Assembly: GCA_028696915.1 (NCBI GenBank)
Contig: JAQVGB010000014.1
Coordinates: 1 to 16,807, forward strand
Reading direction: 5' to 3'
From: Candidatus Dojkabacteria bacterium
GTDB taxonomy: Bacteria; Patescibacteriota; Dojkabacteria; SC72; JAFGCJ01
Length of the DNA: 16,807 nucleotides
A model generated the notes under the pieces. The model saw only the letters and a program-made list of their open reading frames with translations, made no database searches and was not told the DNA's origin. Positions 1 to 6,459 of the stretch are shown piece by piece (within the stretch, counting starts at the first letter, position 1; every line of letters starts with the position of its first letter). The translations under genes were made by a program, and so were the position numbers.

Positions 1-1
1 T

Positions 2-538
2 CACCGGGAAGCGTTGAGCCCCGACGGGTACGGTGTCGGACCGCTACTCGAAATCCGGGATGTTCTGAGAGTGTTTGAACGCAGTCCCCAAAGGCCACAG
101 ATGCTGGAATCCCTTGCGATCGATATGGCGGGACGGCTTCTTGAGCTTGCAGGGGTGGTCCCGGAAGGTCAAGGAAACGCCATGGCACGGGCAAAACTCG
201 AAAGCGGTGAGGCGGAGGAGAAGTTCTGGAGCATTGCCTTGGAGCAGGGTGCGGAAAAGAAAGTACGGTCCACGGACCTTATCGAGGCAGAGTGTTCCCA
301 TACGGTTGCGGCTGACCACAGCGGAATGATTTCACGGATCGGAAACGAGGAGGTTGTGAAAATCGCCCGGGCACTTGGCGCGCCGTTTATCAAAGAAGCG
401 GGGATGTATTTGTACAAACTTCAGGGAGACAATGTGTCCTCGGGTGAGCCGTTAGTGACACTCTACGCGAGCAGTCCTGAGCGGTTGGAGATCGGAGTGG
501 AAGTGCTGAGTCAGCACAAGAATTTCATTGAATATTGA
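2..538 (+). CDS. deoA: Thymidine/AMP phosphorylase family protein, C-terminal part (5' end outside window)
   Basis: The frame is open from the first bases and runs to TGA at 536-538, so only about 178 C-terminal residues are present. The glycine-rich GVGPLLEIRDVLRVF stretch matches the conserved G-x-GP-x-LEARDVL segment of nucleoside phosphorylase family 2 (thymidine, pyrimidine and archaeal-type AMP phosphorylases). It is followed by the helical AG-x-LLELAG and LESGEAEEKF segments and a PYNP_C-like end (GMISRIG, IARALGAPF, GD-x-V-x-SGEPLVTLYAS). These enzymes cleave nucleosides or nucleotides with phosphate to give a base plus a ribose phosphate, in the cytosol. AMP phosphorylase feeding a type III RuBisCO salvage route is known in many CPR bacteria, but substrate-defining residues lie upstream and no partner gene is in the window. 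Thymidine versus AMP specificity is therefore undecided. The 3' end overlaps the convergent next gene by 14 bp. Confidence 0.85.
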   Translation, partial: HREALSPDGYGVGPLLEIRDVLRVFERSPQRPQMLESLAIDMAGRLLELAGVVPEGQGNAMARAKLESGEAEEKFWSIALEQGAEKKVRSTDLIEAECSHTVAADHSGMISRIGNEEVVKIARALGAPFIKEAGMYLYKLQGDNVSSGEPLVTLYASSPERLEIGVEVLSQHKNFIEY

Positions 539-2483
539 TCGGGCCGGGGACGGACGGAGGTGAGGCTGTTTGGTCCGGCGTAGATACCGGTACGGCGGTT
601 GGTTGCGGAGATGATGGAACTGGTGTCGGGATGGCGACTTGCGGTGGAGCACTATTTTTCGGCGGGGGAGGCGGGCGGCGCGTTCTTCTTACAAAAAAGC
701 GCACAATTCTGACGATGATCGTGAAGAATGCGACCACCCCGAACGCGAGTGAACAGACAGGAAGGAGCGTCACCGTAACCCGCCCCAGCATGGATGTCTG
801 AATAGTCAGGTAGATCCGGTCGACATTCGAGTCGATACTTCCATAGCGGTTCTCAAGGTCACTTGCACTTAAAAGCTCGGTGTTTTCCGGGATTGAGTTT
901 ACTGCTGATATTTCGATACTGCTGCGCTCGGGTTCGGTGCTAATATCGGCGGTCACAATTTCCAGTGGATTGGGCTCGTCCGGATGGACGGAGGCTACGT
1001 ACCACAGCGCGTGATCAAGGTCGCGACCGATAAACTCACGTCCTGTCTCGCCCCAGGTGGGGTCGATCGTGAGCCATCCGTACTCGGGGATCCACGCTTG
1101 AGCCCACTGGTGGTCTTCCTGCTCACCCGGGGAAAACCTGGGGTCATAGCCGTACCCGTACGCTGCCCGGGCAGGTATTCCCTGAGCGCGTGCGAGTGCG
1201 ATCAAAAGATCGGCATATTCCATGCAGACAGAGCTTTCACCGTGGAGGGCCGCCAGTGCACCTCTGCGGGTATTGCGGGAGCCGTATTTGAAGTCATCGT
1301 AGTCGATCAGATCGATGATGAATTCATAATCTGCCCTGAGAATATCGATAATACTGGTGTGTTCCTGGGCAAGTTCACCGGCTTTTTGTCGGATCTCCGG
1401 GGCATCCGATTCCCAAAATTCGGCTGCCTGCAGGTACCGGTCCATCGATCCGTCCGATGGAATATCGAGCACCGTCGATTCATTGCCGGACTCCAGATCC
1501 GGTGCGTCTCCCGTTAGCTCGACGGTGATATAACCTTCGATGGAAATGGTATTTTTTTTGGTCGCATCGAGGACGAAGGAAGCGAAGACGTTTCCCTCGT
1601 CATCGTGCCAGACGGCGTGCGGATCGGGGGTGATTGTAGTGAAAAAAACATCCTGATTTGTTTCAGCATAATTGCGCGGAAGAATGACGGTGTACTGACC
1701 TTTGGATAGGAATGAAAACTGGTTGGGGGTTATTGTGTCCCACGGAAGCACCGGCTGTGCAATTTTGAATGCATATGTCTGCCGGTTTCCTATCTGATGC
1801 CAGACCGATGTCCCGATAATGCTTTCCGTTGAAAACGTATATACGGTGCCGACCGTGGTCTCGGACGTGCTGGCGGGGAGGGGGAGCGTGAACGTGGGCG
1901 GAGGCATCGTCTTTGGAACGGTCAGCGTCGTTGTATACGAGATCTGGGTCGTCGTATGTGTGTCAGGGTCTGTGGAAAGCTGTTGGTAGCTTTCATCCAG
2001 GCCGGGAATATACACGTTGATCACTGATCCTACCGTTTCCACCAATTCGTCTGCATCGTATTCAAGCTGAAATACAATCGATTGTCCGGGGGTGACGGAG
2101 CGTGAGAAGGGGACCTCGACGACAATTTCTTCGTTGTGGGTTTGCGTTGAGCAATCAAGCGGTCTTCCATTCCCATCGGTCACTCGTATGGATGCCGTTT
2201 TGCTATCGATTTCCGACTGGTCGAATCCTTCTTTGAAATTCTGAATAATAAACTCCTCAACCGAGGTGGCTGGAAGATAGTATGCAGAAGATCGGTTGGT
2301 GAGTGTTCTGCGTTCGCTGATGTGAAGAGTCTCTCCGCTTTCAGAGACGGTATACGAGCGATTAATTGAAATGTCGAAATCAGCTGCGTGAACGGGTGAA
2401 ACCGGCAGGAGCAGGCGGGCTGTCAGAATGATGCCGACCATTATCCGCGTTGTAGCAGTGAAAACCTTTCGTGCGGCAGTCAT
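525..2483 (-). CDS. Secreted, membrane-anchored transglutaminase-like protein
   Basis: A 652-residue protein when started at the ATG at 2483. An upstream in-frame ATG at 2567 would add 28 residues, but it lies upstream of a strong promoter, so the shorter start is preferred. It then begins with a basic stretch, a hydrophobic segment and an AxA-like site (PVHAAD), a typical Sec signal peptide. A beta-rich extracytoplasmic region of about 330 residues follows. Next comes a transglutaminase-like core with Cys420 (SSVCMEYADLL), His458 (EDHQWAQAWI) and Asp474 (IDPTWGE), all in canonical spacing and order. A C-terminal membrane helix (about 566-594), an arginine-rich stop-transfer stretch and a proline-rich tail of about 50 residues end the protein. 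The triad predicts a cysteine peptidase or crosslinker-type enzyme facing outward, with the Pro-rich tail inside. The substrate is unknown. Bacterial members of this fold are often proteases or peptide cyclases rather than true transglutaminases. The 3' end overlaps the convergent phosphorylase gene. Confidence 0.85.
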   Translation of the reverse strand: MTAARKVFTATTRIMVGIILTARLLLPVSPVHAADFDISINRSYTVSESGETLHISERRTLTNRSSAYYLPATSVEEFIIQNFKEGFDQSEIDSKTASIRVTDGNGRPLDCSTQTHNEEIVVEVPFSRSVTPGQSIVFQLEYDADELVETVGSVINVYIPGLDESYQQLSTDPDTHTTTQISYTTTLTVPKTMPPPTFTLPLPASTSETTVGTVYTFSTESIIGTSVWHQIGNRQTYAFKIAQPVLPWDTITPNQFSFLSKGQYTVILPRNYAETNQDVFFTTITPDPHAVWHDDEGNVFASFVLDATKKNTISIEGYITVELTGDAPDLESGNESTVLDIPSDGSMDRYLQAAEFWESDAPEIRQKAGELAQEHTSIIDILRADYEFIIDLIDYDDFKYGSRNTRRGALAALHGESSVCMEYADLLIALARAQGIPARAAYGYGYDPRFSPGEQEDHQWAQAWIPEYGWLTIDPTWGETGREFIGRDLDHALWYVASVHPDEPNPLEIVTADISTEPERSSIEISAVNSIPENTELLSASDLENRYGSIDSNVDRIYLTIQTSMLGRVTVTLLPVCSLAFGVVAFFTIIVRIVRFFVRRTRRPPPPPKNSAPPQVAIPTPVPSSPQPTAVPVSTPDQTASPPSVPGPINIQ

Positions 2484-2492
2484 AATTATTTC

Positions 2493-2521
2493 ATTATAGA
2501 GGGGAACGTGTGCGAGTACAA
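2493..2521 (-). promoter_or_regulatory. Promoter of the transglutaminase-like gene, near-leaderless
   Basis: On the minus strand, TTGTAC (2521-2516), a 17-nt spacer and a perfect TATAAT (2498-2493) lead to the ATG at 2483. Only 9 nt separate the -10 box from the start codon. Transcription starting 6-8 nt after the -10 box would leave a leader of only about 2-4 nt, with no room for a Shine-Dalgarno sequence. The boxes and spacing are seen directly; the leaderless reading is inferred. Confidence 0.7.
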
Positions 2522-2566
2522 ACAGTGCTGTAGCGTTTTCGTTTTTCTTTCCGTCGCCCGTGGACA

Positions 2567-2575
2567 TGTTATAAT
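2567..2575 (+). promoter_or_regulatory. Extended -10 promoter for ychF
   Basis: TGT followed by a perfect TATAAT (2570-2575) forms an extended -10 element, which can work without a good -35 box; none is evident upstream. A start near 2582 would give a leader of about 31 nt before the ATG at 2614. It sits about 70 bp from the divergent transglutaminase promoter. Confidence 0.55.
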
Positions 2576-2613
2576 CAGCGCGGTTAAAAAGGTGTTTTTA
2601 TTGGTTGTTTGAA

Positions 2614-3738
2614 ATGGCAGTTATCCGTTCTCACAGTTTGACGATTGGTATCGTCGGCCTTCCGAATTCCGGAAAGTCGACGCTTTTTAACGCTCTGACG
2701 AAAAGTGCAGTTCCTGCCGAGAATTATCCCTTCTGTACGATCGATAAGAATGTCGGCGTTATAAAAGTTTCCGAGCCGCGCCTTGATGCGTTGGCGTCGT
2801 TTTACAACGCGCGTGCTGTCGTTCCTTCGGCTATGACGTTTGTCGATATAGCCGGTCTGGTGAAAGGAGCTTCGCAGGGTGAGGGGCTGGGAAATCAGTT
2901 CCTGGGACATATCAGGGAAGCTGATGCCATTATGTACATGCTAAGGGCGTTTCACAGTGATTCGATAACACATGTCTACGAGCGTGTGGACCCCGCCGAC
3001 GACCTTCGCATCGTGCGCTCGGAGCTTATTCTTAAAGACATCGAAACGGTCAGTCGGAAAATTGACGAACTGAAGGGCACGTCGAAGTCAGGAATGACGG
3101 ATGAAAGCAGGGAGCGTCTTACGCTTTATCAGATGGTCCTTGACCAGTTGAACGCGGAAGTCCCGGCTGACGCGGTGTCGCTGAACGAAGATCAGCGGAA
3201 TCTGCTGGGCGATCTGTGGTTGCTCACGGATAAACCAGCTTTTTATGTGCTGAATATCAAAGGAGGGGTAGACGAGCCGGACCTCGAGCGGTGGGTTGAT
3301 GATGTCAGAACGTCAGTGCCCGAGCACGAGCGTGCATTTGTTGTTCCTCTGGACTGCAAAATGGAGGGCGAGATGAGTGAACTGTCTCAAGAGGAACGGA
3401 ACGATCTTCTGTCGCTGGTCGATCAGTACCGTGGCATCGACGATCTGGTTGTGATTGCCGTCAACAGGCTTAACCTGATGACGTTTTTTACGGGAAATGC
3501 AGATGAGGTCAACGCGTGGACGATCCGGAAGGGCGCCACCATCAAAGAAGCGGCCGGAGTGATCCACACTGATCTTGAAAACAGCTTCGTCGCGGCAGAA
3601 GTGGTGCCTGTCGAGGACATGATGGCCGCAGGCGGGTGGGTTTCCTCGCGTGACAAAGGTATCGTCAAAACGGTCAGCCGTGACTATCTGGTCAAGGATG
3701 GCGACTATGTCCATATTCTTGCCCACGCCGGAAAGTAG
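2614..3738 (+). CDS. ychF: YchF/OLA1-family ribosome-binding ATPase
   Basis: 374 residues, close to the roughly 365 usual for the family. The start at 2614 places the P-loop GLPNSGKST at residues 15-23; an in-frame TTG three codons earlier is less likely. Other hallmarks are the NYPFCTID segment, the VDIAGLVKGASQGEGLGNQF switch region, and a C-terminal TGS domain with FFTGNADEVNAWTI, AAGVIHTDLE and YLVKDGDYVHI. YchF is a universally conserved cytosolic P-loop protein that prefers ATP to GTP, binds ribosomes, and is linked to stress response and translation. Two positions deviate. The P-loop has NSGKST instead of the common NVGKST. The nucleotide-specificity motif, usually NxxE in this family, reads N214-I-K-G. 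The gene has its own extended -10 promoter and is convergent with the permease, with a 45-bp gap and no clear terminator hairpin. Confidence 0.95.
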   Translation: MAVIRSHSLTIGIVGLPNSGKSTLFNALTKSAVPAENYPFCTIDKNVGVIKVSEPRLDALASFYNARAVVPSAMTFVDIAGLVKGASQGEGLGNQFLGHIREADAIMYMLRAFHSDSITHVYERVDPADDLRIVRSELILKDIETVSRKIDELKGTSKSGMTDESRERLTLYQMVLDQLNAEVPADAVSLNEDQRNLLGDLWLLTDKPAFYVLNIKGGVDEPDLERWVDDVRTSVPEHERAFVVPLDCKMEGEMSELSQEERNDLLSLVDQYRGIDDLVVIAVNRLNLMTFFTGNADEVNAWTIRKGATIKEAAGVIHTDLENSFVAAEVVPVEDMMAAGGWVSSRDKGIVKTVSRDYLVKDGDYVHILAHAGK

Positions 3739-3783
3739 TTGCATCCTGTGTCGTATTGAGAAAGCGCACATTTCCCGGAATTC

Positions 3784-4935
3784 TCACCAAGATATCGCGA
3801 ATCCGATAAGCAGGATAAGAACGCTGACCACGGTAGCGAGCCGTACCAGCACCGTATGCCGTGCGGTGCCCGCACGGAATTTCCAGTGATTTGCAAGAAT
3901 GGCAATTCCTTCAGATGCGCCAATCGTTCCGCCGATGACGGCGGCTGTCGTTGCAAAGTCTGAAAACCCTGCAAGGACAAGCACAAGTGGCGGGGCGGTT
4001 GTCAACGCAAGCGACAAAGAGCGGGGGATCCGGTAATCGAGTGAAAAGATTTCCATAAGGCTGTGACCGATCCCGATGAATGCGGTCGAAATCCCGATGA
4101 AGCCTGCAATGGCCAGAAACGTAACCCACCATGAGGAACCGAGCCCCGAAAGTGCGTCCTGACTGACTGTTCCAGAGGTCGTGATAACAAAAAATGAAAA
4201 GAGCGCGTAGAGAAGTACCGCGATAGCAATTCCTGTCCACGTGCTGACAAGGATCAGCTTTCTCGAATCAGTAATCTCTTTCATTGCCGGGATAGCCGCG
4301 CTCCCACCAAGCGCTCCGACGGTTACACCCCACATTCTTCCGAGATGTTCGAGGAAATGTGGAACTCCGGGCTGCGCAGAAATGGACAGGGTCTCCGTGA
4401 CCTGTCCTGGATTATTTCTCAACATCAGAAGAATTGCTCCTGTGCTGATTGCGCCGAGTATTGCGATTTTGACAGACGACAGTGTGATATTCACGCGGTT
4501 TCGTATCCGGGCCTGCTGTGCGAGGGCTAAAGATACGAGAACGACCATGATGCACGATATCAACACCGCAGGGGCCTCGACGTCGGCGAGATTGCGGACG
4601 ATGAGGGACCCGAACGTGCCGAGAATAAGTGTGTACATGATGAGCGAACCGTAGCGGCTGATTATAAGGCAGATTCCCGCGAGATGCTTCGCCCGTGTTC
4701 CCCAGATTTTTCCGGTAATTCCCGGAAGCTGGTGACGTCCGATCCCTTTTTCGAGCAGAATGTCGGCATAGAACGTGTACATGATTGAATTAAGCAATCC
4801 CACGCCGACAAGAAAAAGCACACCGAGAGGAAACGAGCCGCTATAGGCGAAGGGAAGTGCAAATATTCCCACTCCGACGGTCACTCCGAGGAATGATGCG
4901 ATGAGCGCGATGAATTTTTTATGCGAAGTGTTCAT
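3784..4935 (-). CDS. Amino acid permease, aromatic (Trp/Tyr) permease-like
   Basis: 383 residues from the ATG at 4935. The frame stays open to 5010, but the predicted promoter lies between, so the shorter start, MNTSHKKF followed directly by the first membrane helix, is chosen. The protein consists of about 10-11 hydrophobic helices joined by short loops. The first helix carries GVTVGVGIFALPFAYSGSF, matching the GxGIxALP unwound-helix motif of APC-fold amino acid transporters, especially the bacterial Trp/Tyr permease branch. It probably imports an amino acid by proton or sodium symport across the cytoplasmic membrane; the substrate cannot be read from the sequence. For a host with reduced biosynthesis an importer would make sense, but this is inference. 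It is monocistronic on its strand and diverges from the rpsF operon. Confidence 0.85.
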   Translation of the reverse strand: MNTSHKKFIALIASFLGVTVGVGIFALPFAYSGSFPLGVLFLVGVGLLNSIMYTFYADILLEKGIGRHQLPGITGKIWGTRAKHLAGICLIISRYGSLIMYTLILGTFGSLIVRNLADVEAPAVLISCIMVVLVSLALAQQARIRNRVNITLSSVKIAILGAISTGAILLMLRNNPGQVTETLSISAQPGVPHFLEHLGRMWGVTVGALGGSAAIPAMKEITDSRKLILVSTWTGIAIAVLLYALFSFFVITTSGTVSQDALSGLGSSWWVTFLAIAGFIGISTAFIGIGHSLMEIFSLDYRIPRSLSLALTTAPPLVLVLAGFSDFATTAAVIGGTIGASEGIAILANHWKFRAGTARHTVLVRLATVVSVLILLIGFAISW

Positions 4936-4969
4936 GCGAATGGGTGCGGGAATTACAATCGTCCGTTCC

Positions 4970-4998
4970 AGTCTATCATTAACGCCAGCCGGCATCAA
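4970..4998 (-). promoter_or_regulatory. Possible promoter of the amino acid permease gene
   Basis: On the minus strand TTGATG (4998-4993), 17 nt, then TAGACT (4975-4970) preceded by TGA, an extended -10 arrangement. A start near 4963 gives a leader of about 27 nt before the ATG at 4935. No Shine-Dalgarno sequence is seen. It is the weakest -10 of those listed. Confidence 0.4.
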
Positions 4999-5023
4999 AA
5001 ACCGTTCCAACTTCTACTGCCTG

Positions 5024-5052
5024 TTGCCTGCGCAGAAAGATTCTGATATTAT
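5024..5052 (+). promoter_or_regulatory. Promoter of the rpsF-ssb-rpsR operon
   Basis: TTGCCT (5024-5029), 17 nt, then TATTAT (5047-5052) preceded by TGA, so it is also an extended -10 promoter. The same TTGCCT -35 box occurs before rpmE. A start near 5059 leaves a leader of about 66 nt, long for this window. It includes a small GGGT...GCCC hairpin followed by CCGC. Autoregulatory S6:S18 leaders with a CCG-containing bulge are known in other bacteria. Whether this leader is one cannot be decided by eye. Confidence 0.6.
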
Positions 5053-5124
5053 TCTCAGCGCACTGGTGTTTTATTGGGTATGTATCTAGCCCGCAACTAA
5101 TATCTGTGTAAAGAGAATCGAAGC

Positions 5125-5469
5125 ATGGCAGAGCAAGGGGTTGGTTATGAGATGATGGTCATTTTCAAACCGCTGCTTCCCGACGATGTCCGAAAGGGGT
5201 CGCATCAGGCGATCATCGATATCATCCGCAATCATGGCGGTGAAGTCGTTAACGCCGATGTCTGGGGCAAGCGGTACCTGGCGTATCCCATACAGTCTCA
5301 TGACGAAGGGTATTACATTGTTTACGAGTTTCAGCTTCCGCCATCCGCACTTTCGGATGTGCAGTTCGAACTGAAACGGATAACCGAGGTCCTTCGCTTT
5401 CTGATATCCAAAATCGATGGAGCGGAAGGTGTTGGTAAGCGGCTTAACAAAAAGATCATAGATATTTAA
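5125..5469 (+). CDS. rpsF: 30S ribosomal protein S6 (bS6)
   Basis: 114 residues, a typical length. Family landmarks are YEMMVIFKP at the N-terminus, GGEVVNADVWGKRYLAYPI in the middle, GYYIVYEFQL, and the RITEVLRFLISK helix region. S6 pairs with S18 on the platform of the small subunit, and the operon order rpsF-ssb-rpsR found here is the classic one. The ATG is preceded by AGAGAATCGAAGC, which offers only a weak ribosome-binding match. The next gene, ssb, starts 58 bp downstream. Confidence 0.97.
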   Translation: MAEQGVGYEMMVIFKPLLPDDVRKGSHQAIIDIIRNHGGEVVNADVWGKRYLAYPIQSHDEGYYIVYEFQLPPSALSDVQFELKRITEVLRFLISKIDGAEGVGKRLNKKIIDI

Positions 5470-5527
5470 ATCTCTGATCAGTCCGGACCGGTATACTCGT
5501 ACTCAATAAATTATTCTAATAATTCAG

Positions 5528-6079
5528 ATGGCGTCTCGATCGCTTAATATGGTTCTTTTGATCGGAAACCTCACCCGTGATCCCGAAATCCGGTATACCT
5601 CCAGCGGAGCAGCTGTGTGTTCGTTTGGAATTGCGACGAACCGGTCCTGGAAGGATGCGGACGGCGAGGTCAGGGAAGAGGCGGAATTTCACAATCTGGT
5701 CGCGTGGAATAAAATGGCGGAAATTTGCTACCAGATCCTTGCGAAAGGAATGAAGGTCTTTATCCGAGGTGAACTCAGGACTCGGAGCTGGGAGGACGAT
5801 GCAGGAAGCACCCGGTATCGTACAGAGATCAAGATTAACGATATGATGTTACTCGACAGCAAAGGGAAACAAGGTGCCGGAGGCGGAACTGTTTCCGAAC
5901 AAAGTGAAGAAGTTGCAATCGAGGATGTTGTTGCCGACGAAGTATCGGCAAACTTGGCAGGCGGCGATGACAAACCTGCCGCAAAGAAACCGACAAAGAA
6001 GTCGAGCGAGAAGAAACCGAAAAAAGCGTCTGACGCAGGTGGCGTCGGTGATCCTCTCGAAGATGAACTGCCATTCTAA
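5528..6079 (+). CDS. ssb: Single-stranded DNA-binding protein
   Basis: 183 residues. The N-terminal OB fold covers about residues 1-110, with the family landmarks NMVLLIGNLTRDPEIRYTSSG, FGIATNRSW, EAEFHNLVAWNKMAE and KGMKVFIRGELRTRSW. A Lys/Ala/Ser-rich disordered linker follows. The acidic tip ends in DELPF, equivalent to the DDIPF tail that recruits repair and replication partners. The protein coats ssDNA during replication, repair and recombination, and its gene sits in its usual place between rpsF and rpsR. A weak TATTCT lies 10 nt before the ATG, so a second, internal start of transcription is possible. No Shine-Dalgarno sequence is visible. Confidence 0.97.
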   Translation: MASRSLNMVLLIGNLTRDPEIRYTSSGAAVCSFGIATNRSWKDADGEVREEAEFHNLVAWNKMAEICYQILAKGMKVFIRGELRTRSWEDDAGSTRYRTEIKINDMMLLDSKGKQGAGGGTVSEQSEEVAIEDVVADEVSANLAGGDDKPAAKKPTKKSSEKKPKKASDAGGVGDPLEDELPF

Positions 6080-6109
6080 CTAACGTATTGAAAAGGAAAT
6101 CGTAGTAAC

Positions 6110-6439
6110 GTGGACCCGCAGGCTGAAAAAACAGAGAAAACAGAACAAACAAAAAATCCGCTGTCGGATGTCTTCGATGACTCTGAAATCGTCGATGAGC
6201 CACGGCAGAGGAGGGGACGGCGTGTACGTATGGAACTGAAGTGTCCGTTCTGTGAGTCAGGTGTAGACTGTGTGACCTACAAGGATGTCTACCAGCTGAA
6301 GAAATACACGTCGGTTCGTGGTAAGATCATTGGTAGAGATAAATCGGGAATGTGCGCCCGGCATCAGCGCCAGCTTTCGTCAGCGATCAAAAAGGCACGG
6401 TACATGGCGCTTCTCCCATATGTCTCAATCACCAAATAA
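6110..6439 (+). CDS. rpsR: 30S ribosomal protein S18 (bS18), zinc-type with long N-terminal tail
   Basis: 109 residues from GTG at 6110, with AAGGA 12 nt upstream. An internal ATG (Met41) would cut off the basic RQRRGRRVR segment that normally precedes the first cysteine, so the GTG is preferred. The S18 core runs from residue 45: CPFC, a third Cys at 54, YKDVYQLKKYTS, RGKIIGRDKSGMCARHQRQL, and IKKARYMALLPYV. Cys45, Cys48, Cys54, Cys82 and His85 suggest a zinc-binding (C+) version. The first 30 residues are acidic and Lys/Thr-rich, an extension absent from the common 75-residue S18. The protein joins S6 on the 30S platform. The next gene begins 20 bp downstream and is probably cotranscribed. 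Confidence 0.93.
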   Translation: MDPQAEKTEKTEQTKNPLSDVFDDSEIVDEPRQRRGRRVRMELKCPFCESGVDCVTYKDVYQLKKYTSVRGKIIGRDKSGMCARHQRQLSSAIKKARYMALLPYVSITK

Positions 6440-6459
6440 GATAAGCATGCCTGCCCCCG

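Noticed and set aside
984..1517. Plus-strand open frame of 177 codons inside the transglutaminase-like gene
   Set aside because: It is antisense to the catalytic core, which is plainly real, and its product has no recognisable motif.
2484..2567. Extended N-terminus of the transglutaminase-like protein
   Set aside because: The extra 28 codons run through a consensus promoter, and the shorter form begins with a proper signal peptide.
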